Assembly (NCBI GenBank): GCA_001780385.1
Contig: MFGW01000042.1
Coordinates: forward strand, 46,880 to 52,977
Source: Candidatus Fischerbacteria bacterium RBG_13_37_8
GTDB lineage: Bacteria; Acidobacteriota; HRBIN11; MFGW01
Direction: 5' to 3'
DNA: 6,098 nucleotides
The first letter of the stretch is position 1, and each line of letters starts with the position of its first letter. Shown here piece after piece: positions 1-6,000 of the stretch. The position numbers were made by a program, and so were the translations under genes. The notes under the pieces were generated by a model. That model searched no databases. It worked only from the letters and a program-made list of their open reading frames with translations, and was not told the origin of the DNA.

Positions 1-552
1 TTCTAAAGCAAATCGAATGTTCTGTCCCATTTTATTACTTTGACGGTAAGCACTTCTAATTTTATGAGCTTCATCTATTACAGAAATATGCCAAGGAACA
101 GCTTTGATCTCATTTGCATGGTTACTGGCAAAATGAAACGAACATATAATTATCTTATTCGAAAAAAATGGTGTTGGATTTCCTCTGGCTTGCTCTTCCT
201 TGTAGCTTTTGGAATCAAGAATTAGAGAGGGTAAATGAAACTTCTCTTCAAGCTCCAAAGCCCATTGTTTCCTTATGGAGGCAGGACAAATTACGAGAAG
301 ATGTCTTTTTCGTTCTGCCCAATACTGGCAAAGCACAAGGCAAGCCTCTATTGTCTTACCTAAGCCGACTTCATCTGCTAATAATGAACCTTTTGAAATG
401 GGAGAACGCATTGCAAATAAAGCGGCATCAATTTGATGGGGATTTAAGTCAACACAAGCATCAAATAATGAACGTGAGAGGCGTTCTATACCTTCATTAC
501 CCTTTCGGCTAAGTTCATACGCATAATATAGAGCATGATATGGTGTTATCAT
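1..552 (-). CDS. SNF2/RapA-type DEAH-box helicase, N-terminal part (runs off left edge)
   Basis: This is an ATP-dependent DNA translocase of helicase superfamily 2. The reading frame is open from ATG at 552 to base 1 (184 codons, no stop), so only the N-terminal half of the ATPase core is visible. Seen: a motif Q-like segment (DLNPHQIDAA, residues 36-45); Walker A/motif I with ADEVGLGKTIEA at 59-70 (Lys66, Thr67); motif Ia around 86-98 (VICPAS..KQW); and motif II VIDEAH at 158-163. The DEVGLGKTIE form of motif I is typical of the RapA/HepA side of the SNF2 family, which includes bacterial helicases in restriction and phage-defence loci. The start is well fixed: an in-frame TAG lies two codons upstream of the ATG. 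The Shine-Dalgarno is weak (AGAG close to the ATG). It is the first gene of its transcription unit, pointing out of the window. Family assignment is firm; a defence role is inference. Confidence 0.93.
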   Translation of the reverse strand, partial: MITPYHALYYAYELSRKGNEGIERLSRSLFDACVDLNPHQIDAALFAMRSPISKGSLLADEVGLGKTIEACLVLCQYWAERKRHLLVICPASIRKQWALELEEKFHLPSLILDSKSYKEEQARGNPTPFFSNKIIICSFHFASNHANEIKAVPWHISVIDEAHKIRSAYRQSNKMGQNIRFALE

Positions 553-602
553 TTTGCTCTAATCCAATAAGTTTATCCTCGATTAATTAAAGCACTTCAA
601 TA

Positions 603-630
603 AGTATATCATTTTTCATTAATATATCAA
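603..630 (-). promoter_or_regulatory. candidate sigma-70 promoter of the helicase gene
   Basis: Read on the minus strand, TTGATA (630-625) is followed after 16 bases by TATACT (608-603). Each hexamer matches the bacterial consensus in five of six positions. Transcription would begin near 596, giving a leader of about 45 bases before the helicase ATG at 552. This is a by-eye match in AT-rich DNA, so a chance match is possible, but position and spacing fit. Confidence 0.45.
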
Positions 631-876
631 ATATGGTAAAGCATAATACCAATATATGAATTTACTTACAACCTCTTTGACAATTGCTTTTGCTTGCACT
701 AAGATAATCATGAATTAAATCGAAATCCAATAATCTTCCCTCAGGAACGGAAGAGAATGGATTTTTAAAGGAGTTTCCCTATTAATATTAGGGATCCAAA
801 ATTGACTGTCCTGCTTTTCAATGAATGCATCAACCAGCATGATGTTGAAGCTCTTTCTATTTGCTTTCCAACGGCG
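609..876 (-). pseudogene. possible eroded coding remnant, family not recognised
   Basis: On the minus strand, bases 876-715 form an open stretch of 53 codons ending in TAA. It begins right after an in-frame TAG (879-877) and includes IEKQDSQFWIPNINRETPLK. A second minus-strand frame, open from about 774 and ending in TAA near 663, includes EGRLLDFDLIHDYLSAS. The composition looks protein-like, and the two frames overlap around 770-715 as they would after a frameshift. No start or ribosome site supports a live gene and I do not recognise the family. Open stretches of this size can occur by chance, so this is a weak call; the boundaries are approximate. Confidence 0.15.
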
Positions 877-888
877 CTAATCCATAAT
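861..888 (+). promoter_or_regulatory. weak candidate promoter of the hydrolase gene
   Basis: TTGCTT (861-866) is followed after 16 bases by CATAAT (883-888). The -10 element matches consensus in five of six positions but the -35 in only three. Transcription would start near 895, leaving a leader of about 28 bases before the ATG at 923. Support is modest. Confidence 0.3.
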
Positions 889-922
889 AATCAAAAGCAT
901 TTTGATCAAAGGAAACCTCTGC

Positions 923-2053
923 ATGAATGAATTCAATTTTCCAATCGGATACCATAAGTTCCACAAAGCGCAGCTATTTAATTTCCAGCTCAATCGCTGG
1001 TATTCGCTGGGATACGCACGGTTTGAAGATATAGAAGAAGCAGGAAAGAAAATCACAAATTTCAAAAACTGGAAATTTGAAATGCTGCGACAAGCGGAAA
1101 AAGCGCTTGACGAGGGGAGGCTTCTTAATGCTGCTTTTTATTATCGCGCGGCTGAATTCTATACGAAATCAATTGATCCCGAAAAAGAATCCTTGTATGA
1201 TAAATTCATTGAGCTTTTTTACAAAGTGTTTGAGAATGATGCTATAGAACGACATAAGATTGCATATGAGGGTGCCTTTCTCCCTGCGCTGAGAATTCCT
1301 TCTTCACATGCAACAAAAACAACTATTGTGTTGCATGGCGGATTTGATTCCTTTATCGAAGAATGGTATTCCATGATGAAGTACTTTTCAAATCATGGTT
1401 TCAATGTCATTGGATTCGAAGGACCGGGACAGGGCGCAGCACTGCGAAAATACGGGCTGCCTTTAACCTATGAATGGGAAAAACCGACAAAAGCCGTGCT
1501 GGATTATTTCAATGCGGAAAATATTACTCTAATTGGTTTATCTATGGGCGGATGGTTTGCTATCAGGGCAGCAGCATTTGAACCAAGAATAAAGCGAGTG
1601 ATTGCTTCCGGACATGCTATCGACTATATGAAAAGCATGAATTTCATATTTCGCATATTGCATTTATGGTGCTTCGAGCATTGCAGGGAGTTCATGAATC
1701 GCATGGCTGCAATTAAGTTTCAACGCAATAATATGGCTTCATGGGTAGTGGATCATCTAAAATACATAACCAAGAAAAGCAAACCCATGGATGCCCTGGA
1801 AATTTATGTATTGATGAACACGGACAATATTCATTCCGAGCTTGTCAAACAAGATGTTTTGATCTTAACCGGCAGAGAAGATCACCTTATTCCATTCAAA
1901 ATGCATGACATGCAAATCCGGGCTTTAACCAATGCACGTTCAGTGACGGGCAAAGTGTTCGCAAGAGAGGAACATGCTCAAAACCATTGTCAGAATGGAA
2001 ATATAGGACTTGCGCTTGAGATCATGCTAAAATGGATAGAAGAAACACTTTAA
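923..2053 (+). CDS. alpha/beta-fold hydrolase (serine hydrolase, FrsA/dipeptidyl-aminopeptidase-like)
   Basis: A probably cytoplasmic serine hydrolase of about 376 residues; I see no signal peptide. A helical N-terminal region (about 1-125, with NAAFYYRAAEFYT near 69-81) precedes a canonical alpha/beta core. Motifs, numbered from the ATG at 923: oxyanion-hole HGG at 138-140, GFEGPGQG at 164-171, nucleophile elbow GLSMGG with Ser207, acid Asp320 in TGREDHLIP, and catalytic His most likely His355 in HCQNGN (His351 is an alternative). The triad looks complete, so it should be active. The substrate cannot be read from sequence; ester, lactone, C-C bond and peptide substrates all occur among relatives. 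The ATG at 923 is preferred because AAAGGA lies at 908-913, nine bases upstream. The frame also allows TTG at 902, which would add seven residues but has no ribosome site. The gene stands alone: it diverges from the helicase and converges on the ArsR unit. Confidence 0.9.
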   Translation: MNEFNFPIGYHKFHKAQLFNFQLNRWYSLGYARFEDIEEAGKKITNFKNWKFEMLRQAEKALDEGRLLNAAFYYRAAEFYTKSIDPEKESLYDKFIELFYKVFENDAIERHKIAYEGAFLPALRIPSSHATKTTIVLHGGFDSFIEEWYSMMKYFSNHGFNVIGFEGPGQGAALRKYGLPLTYEWEKPTKAVLDYFNAENITLIGLSMGGWFAIRAAAFEPRIKRVIASGHAIDYMKSMNFIFRILHLWCFEHCREFMNRMAAIKFQRNNMASWVVDHLKYITKKSKPMDALEIYVLMNTDNIHSELVKQDVLILTGREDHLIPFKMHDMQIRALTNARSVTGKVFAREEHAQNHCQNGNIGLALEIMLKWIEETL

Positions 2054-2079
2054 TGTAATAAACAAGAATCATTGCAAAA

Positions 2080-2109
2080 GGTGGAACTGGTGAAAGAACC
2101 AGTTCCGCC
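2080..2109. terminator. GC-rich hairpin between convergent genes, probable terminator
   Basis: An 11-bp stem (2080-2090 with 2099-2109, one T-G wobble) closes an 8-base loop. It begins 27 bases after the hydrolase stop and lies downstream of the Cys-rich gene on the other strand. Read on the minus strand it is followed by TTTT; on the plus strand it is preceded by AAAA and followed by no T tract. It therefore fits a terminator best for the leftward ArsR unit, perhaps working both ways. The T tract is short. Confidence 0.55.
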
Positions 2110-2125
2110 TCCATCTCGACAGCGA

Positions 2126-2145
2126 AAATAGTCGAACGATTATTT
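2126..2145. repeat. 20-bp near-palindrome in the convergent intergenic region
   Basis: AAATAGTCG and CGATTATTT face each other across a central AA; nine positions pair, one of them as a wobble. The central gap is too short for an ordinary hairpin loop, so a protein-binding palindrome or chance is more likely. An overlapping TCGAC...GTCGA pair lies at 2116-2135. Function unknown. Confidence 0.25.
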
Positions 2146-2207
2146 ACTGAAAGTGTAAGCATTTGAATGTGGTGAATCCATGTCAACTCATAGTGTACTT
2201 TTCGTTG

Positions 2208-2408
2208 TTATTTGCCTTTAAGCTTTTTAATATATTCATCTACCGCTTCTAATTCTTTTTTCAACTGTTGGCGATATTTTTCCAGACATTCGAGTTCTTC
2301 TTTTGCAGAAAAATAACGCCGCCTGAAGGAACAGCATCCGCACTCGCAGCAGCCGCAACTGCATCTGTTTGTTTCAGTATATTTAGGATTATCCAAGTCG
2401 TGGCACAT
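2208..2408 (-). CDS. small Cys-rich protein with coiled-coil tail (66 aa)
   Basis: A small, probably cytosolic protein with no signal peptide or membrane segment. Nine of 66 residues are Cys: positions 2, 16, 18, 20, 21, 23, 25, 26 and 41. Eight are in the N-terminal 26 residues, with the dense block CSCGCCECGCC at 16-26. A basic patch (FRRR, 28-31) follows, then a charged amphipathic helix at about 35-64 that is likely a coiled coil. The Cys block suggests thiol-based binding of a soft metal or a role in metal storage or sensing, but this is inference; the helix resembles small DUF5320-like proteins. It lies 62 bases downstream of the ArsR-type gene on the same strand. It has a near-perfect ribosome site and its own copy of the putative operator. 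Its helix resembles the C-terminal helix of that regulator. The good ribosome site and operon context make it a real gene despite its size. Confidence 0.8.
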   Translation of the reverse strand: MCHDLDNPKYTETNRCSCGCCECGCCSFRRRYFSAKEELECLEKYRQQLKKELEAVDEYIKKLKGK

Positions 2409-2414
2409 ATATTT

Positions 2415-2423
2415 TCACCTCCT
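2415..2423 (-). promoter_or_regulatory. strong Shine-Dalgarno of the Cys-rich gene
   Basis: AGGAGGTGA is complementary to the 3' end of bacterial 16S rRNA and ends six bases before the ATG at 2408. It fixes the start codon and predicts high translation, in contrast to the weak site in front of the upstream ArsR-type gene. Confidence 0.85.
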
Positions 2424-2429
2424 TTTTTA

Positions 2430-2453
2430 TTAAGTAATATAGTAACTGCTTAA
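2430..2453. promoter_or_regulatory. putative ArsR operator, copy 2 (upstream of Cys-rich gene)
   Basis: A 24-base near-palindrome of the form TTAAG-N14-CTTAA. Read on the minus strand it matches the plus-strand reading of the copy at 2908-2931 in 20 of 24 positions. On the plus strand both copies are also flanked by TTA on the left and ATA on the right. It lies between the ArsR stop (2471) and the ribosome site of the small gene and covers a TATATT sequence (2441-2436, minus strand). That TATATT could be a -10 element, though no good -35 is visible. Likely role: binding site for the adjacent regulator, setting the small gene's expression separately from its own. Confidence 0.5.
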
Positions 2454-2470
2454 ATACTTAGGTAAAAAAA

Positions 2471-2896
2471 TTATTGCATCCTCCTTTGACACCGAACTCC
2501 CTTCATGCTTTCTTGAACTCGTTTTAATTCTTTCCTTAAATATCGTTCATATTCTTTAAGCCATTCTACCGAAGCGTTTTCCAAATCCTCTTCTTCGCAT
2601 ATCTTTGTTTTGCGACATCCGCAGGCGCACACTTCGTTAAGCGCTCTTCGGCAATATCCCAATGTTTCCTCGTCAATCGAATAGGGTATCCAGTATCCTT
2701 TACGTTGGCTCATCACCAGTCCGGCATGTCTCATTATTTTAAGATGCTGCGATACCGCTGCAATTGATACTCCTATTGTTTTAGCAATGCTTTTGGCGCC
2801 AAGAGGTCCTTTTTCTTTTAAAAGATCAAGTATTCTTATGCGAGTTTCAACACCTAAAACCTTAAAAATTTCTGATGGTTGCAATTTCATTTTCAT
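2471..2896 (-). CDS. ArsR/SmtB-type winged-helix transcriptional regulator with C-terminal Cys cluster
   Basis: A 141-residue DNA-binding repressor of the ArsR type. The winged helix occupies about 8-75: LGVETRIRILDLL (14-26), the helix-turn-helix with IAKTIGVSIAAVSQHLKIM (37-55, recognition helix about 44-55), and the wing SQRKGYWIPYSI (63-74). The classic metal site in the recognition region (ELCVC) is absent. Instead Cys residues cluster after the wing: Cys82, Cys90, Cys92, Cys94 and Cys100 (motif CACGC at 90-94), plus Cys136. A charged helix, probably a coiled coil, spans about 106-135. Sensing of a thiol-binding metal or metalloid, or of redox state, is inference. The start at 2896 is followed by a second Met at residue 3; neither has a strong ribosome site (AAGATGA-like only). 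A near-consensus promoter overlapping a putative operator lies directly upstream, which predicts autorepression. The Cys-rich small gene follows in the same direction. Confidence 0.9.
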   Translation of the reverse strand: MKMKLQPSEIFKVLGVETRIRILDLLKEKGPLGAKSIAKTIGVSIAAVSQHLKIMRHAGLVMSQRKGYWIPYSIDEETLGYCRRALNEVCACGCRKTKICEEEDLENASVEWLKEYERYLRKELKRVQESMKGVRCQRRMQ

Positions 2897-2907
2897 ATAT
2901 CATCTTA

Positions 2908-2931
2908 TTAAGCATTTAAAATAATACTTAA
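2908..2931. promoter_or_regulatory. putative ArsR operator, copy 1 (overlaps its own promoter)
   Basis: A 24-base near-palindrome TTAAG-N14-CTTAA in which eight of twelve opposed positions pair; the outer arms are TTAAGCATT and AATACTTAA. It starts at the last base of the -10 element and covers the expected transcription start (about 2924), the usual place for a repressor to block initiation. A second copy lies in front of the next gene. Confidence 0.6.
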
Positions 2932-2959
2932 ATATACAACAATTTTTGTAATTTGTCAA
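2931..2959 (-). promoter_or_regulatory. near-consensus sigma-70 promoter of the ArsR-type gene
   Basis: On the minus strand a perfect TTGACA (2959-2954) is followed after exactly 17 bases by TATATT (2936-2931, five of six consensus positions). The predicted transcription start is near 2924, 28 bases before the ATG at 2896. A promoter this strong under an overlapping palindrome fits a repressor-controlled gene. Confidence 0.75.
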
Positions 2960-2993
2960 ACAATCCGATATGTCGACAATTCAATCTGTAACC

Positions 2994-3052
2994 TATCATG
3001 AAAGGATCTTCCCTATCATCCCCGCTGATGAAAATAAGATTCTTTCATGATA
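2994..3052. repeat. long inverted repeat (17-bp arms) after the giant repeat gene
   Basis: TATCATGAAAGGATCTT (2994-3010) is the inverse of AAGATTCTTTCATGATA (3036-3052) at 16 of 17 positions; the exception is a G-T wobble. The 25-base loop can form an inner stem of its own (3016-3020 with 3027-3031, TCATC/GATGA). The element begins 15 bases after the stop codon of the leftward giant gene and ends 35 bases before the -35 element of the ArsR promoter. It has no T tract on either side, so it is not a standard intrinsic terminator. It may still end or stabilise the upstream transcript. Confidence 0.6.
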
Positions 3053-3067
3053 ATTATTCAGGGAAAC

Positions 3068-6000
3068 TCAAGGGCAATCGATGCGGTTTTGAGCAAGGCA
3101 AGCGTTGGTGGATGCCGGACGCGGTATTCCGGCAGAATCGAATCCGTAGCCGCCTTCTTCAGTAGTTTCAAATGGGACAATGAGATAATAGAAATTGTCA
3201 GTAGGGTCATCATTAATAATTTCGCTCATATCAGTACCGGAATCACACAGTTGCGGAACATGAGAATAGGTTCCGCTTGCAAGGATGGCAATAGATCCGT
3301 AGTAAATTGAGTAATGAGTTGTCCCGGGAGTTTCATCGCATGAAGCGCCCCAATTGAGCAGGAGTTGGGTTGTGCCGGATTTAGAGATCGTCAGCGGAAT
3401 TCCGGGGATTACATTACCATCCGGTGTCTCCGCGACACCCCCGGTTCCTCCCGCGGTTATATTGAGCACATAACTAATGCTATTGCTAAGCTGGGTTGAA
3501 TTCGGTTTATAAATAAGCAAGGCGTAATATCCGGCAGTCGCAAATGTGATGTTAAACGTTTCTGCTTGATCTACTCCTCCGGCATTAACGAGCGTTCCCG
3601 GCATGGCATCGGCTAATTTAAAATACTGAACTGATTGATCAATCAGCGCGATGCCGATATCACCGCCGGCAGGAGTCACGGTAAAGGCATATGATATGCC
3701 CAGATCACCTGCTTGCACATCTATTTCTTCAATTGCGACCACACCATTTACACCGATAATTCCAGACGTGCCGGTGGAAGGAACCTGAACGGGCGCTCCA
3801 GAATCACTCTTATGAATAGCATAATTACTGTTACCGGGAACATTCGTACCCTGAATTACACCTGCCCACCAGGTCGATGCAGCAGTATTATGCCGGTTGA
3901 TACCAATGATTTCAACCGCTCCCGCTGGATTTGAATCCGAGGCGATGACAGGAATTGCGAATCCGGCAACAGATCCTGAATAATCATTATGAAGCCGTAG
4001 ATCATAATTAGCAGACGAAGCAAAGGGAAGCAACCCGACAGCACCCCAGTTGCTCTGCCCGTCATCGGGTACTACTGAAAATTCGAATCCATCGCAATTG
4101 TACATCGTATAACCAGTCGAATCACGGTCCGGAGGCGCCGAGGAAGTAACCGGAATATCAATGTCAAGCGTAAGTGGAGACCAGATATATTGATTGTAAC
4201 TGGTATTATCACTCTCGTTGCTTTCCGCATATTGATTGTACGCATCAGCTATGAATCCAAGAGTATGTCTTCCTCCTTTGAACAAGCCGGATGACAAATT
4301 AAGATCGAATGCAGTGCCTCCGGCAACAAGACCCGCAAACGGTGTTTCCTTAAAAGTAATGTCATCAATTGTGTATCGCACGCTGAATTGACTGCTTATA
4401 TTATTAGGACCGTCATTCAAAGTAGTTGAGTTCATATAAGTTTCACCGAACCAACCGGATAGTATCGCAGACACAACACAATCATTCTGAGTACAATCTC
4501 CAGAACTTCTTGGAACCGCTGGCGCCGTCCATCCAGCGTGTGTATAAGGTCGCAGATTGGACGGTGTCAGAGAAATGTCAATGGTGTAGTCAATTGAATT
4601 TGCACGTTGTGAAGAATCAGGTTTATAAATAATCAATCCGTAATAACCGGATGCAGGAAAAGTAATAGTGAAGGATTCTGCTTGATTAGCTCCGTTGATA
4701 TTCACGTTTGTACCGGGCATTGCATCTGCTATGCTGAAATTAGCCCACACCTGCCCGTCTATCAATGCAATTCCGATATCTCCGCCGGCAGGTGTAACCG
4801 TGACTGTCCAGTTCATGCCGAGATCCCCGGCGCCTGCATTTATTTCTTCAATAGCAACCGAACCGTTCACCGGGATATTGCCGGTATTTCCGGATGAAGG
4901 AACACTGATCGCAAGCTCGGACAGGTCTTTATGGATAGAGTAATTACTATTGCTCGGTGTGCTGGCGCCTTGAGTCATGCCTGCCCACCATGTCGCAGTT
5001 CCGGTAGCATTCCGATTGACGCCAACTACTTCTATCCCGCCGGCACCAGTGTTATTGGAAGTAAGTACACTGGTTGAAAAACCAACTGTTGACCCCGTGT
5101 AATCATCAAATAACCGTATCATGTAATCTGCTGCTGAATCGACCGGCAGTACTCCGACTGCTCCCCAGTAAAATGCACCGTCATCCGGCTGAACATCAAA
5201 TTCATACCCATCACAATTGAATGAGATATAACCGATTGAATCACGGTCCGGCGGTGCTGTGGTTGTATACGGTGTATAATTGACCAGAAGATACGGTGAC
5301 CAGACATATTGCCGGTAAAAGGTATTATCCGTTTCATTACTTTCCGAGTAATTATTATTCGCATCTACGAACATACCGAGTGTATGACGACCGCCTTTGA
5401 CTGTGCCGGCAAGAGTATTATTCGAATCAAGCGCCATTCCGCCGATCGGCAGTGATGCGAATGTCACTTCTTCAAGCGTCACATCATCCAACATATATCT
5501 CACCTGAAAGGGCGTGTTGACGGCGAGCGGTCCTTCATTAGTGCTTGTTGAGTTTACATATGTCGTGCCAGCCCAACCGGGTAGTGTTGCGCTTACAAGA
5601 CAATTGTTAATAGTGCATCCGCCGGCATCTCGCGGCACTACCGGCGCCGTCCAATCCGCATGCCAATACCACGTTAGATTCGATGGCGCAATGCTTATAT
5701 CTATCTCATAATCTATGCTATTGGAACCTTGCGTATAATCGGGCTTATAGATCAATAGTCCGTAAAAACCCGCAGTGAGAAACTGTATATCAAAAAATTC
5801 AGCGGCATCAATTCCTTCATTATTTACCTGGGTCCCGGGATAGGCATCGGATAACTTAAAATATTCGGCTGTTTCGTTAATTAAGGCAATGCCGATGTCT
5901 CCGCCATCCGGCGTCACCGTAATCCGATACATCGTCCCTAAATCGCCGCTGTCCACGTATATTTCTTCAATAGAGACGACGCCGATCATCGGAATATTCC

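Larger units (their letters stand above)
553..922. other. divergent intergenic region without a clear gene
   Basis: This stretch separates the leftward helicase gene from the rightward hydrolase gene. I see no RNA gene or intact protein gene in it. It holds the helicase promoter candidate, a weak promoter candidate next to the hydrolase, and a plus-strand TTGACA at 677-682 with a poor TAAGAT 17 bases later. It also holds a small AT-rich hairpin at 777-793 (CCCTA, 7-base loop, TAGGG). On the minus strand two short open stretches read somewhat like protein; they are listed separately. Confidence 0.7.

Noticed and set aside
40..512. Two plus-strand open frames (40-225 and 168-512) at the left end
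   Set aside because: They lie antisense to the helicase frame, whose motifs are unmistakable; their translations show no family features.
902..922. TTG at 902 as start of the hydrolase
   Set aside because: It has no ribosome site, whereas the ATG at 923 has AAAGGA nine bases upstream. A seven-residue extension cannot be fully excluded.
877..1065. Minus-strand open frame over the hydrolase start
   Set aside because: Antisense shadow of the hydrolase N-terminus, with no ribosome site or recognisable content.
2268..2453. Plus-strand open frame across the Cys-rich gene
   Set aside because: Antisense to a gene with a strong ribosome site and operon context; its apparent Ala/Phe-rich protein is the complement of Cys and Glu/Lys codons.
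2994..3052. Long inverted repeat as a standard intrinsic terminator
   Set aside because: Neither strand has a T tract after the stem, so it is reported only as an inverted repeat of uncertain role.
3047..5711. Several plus- and minus-strand frames of 65-87 codons inside the giant gene
   Set aside because: All overlap the long repeat-containing frame, and some recur at equivalent repeat positions only because the DNA repeats.
5987..5989. ATG at 5989 as the start of the giant protein
   Set aside because: The frame stays open to the window edge, and the 36 codons before it match the corresponding stretch of the other units, so this Met is internal.
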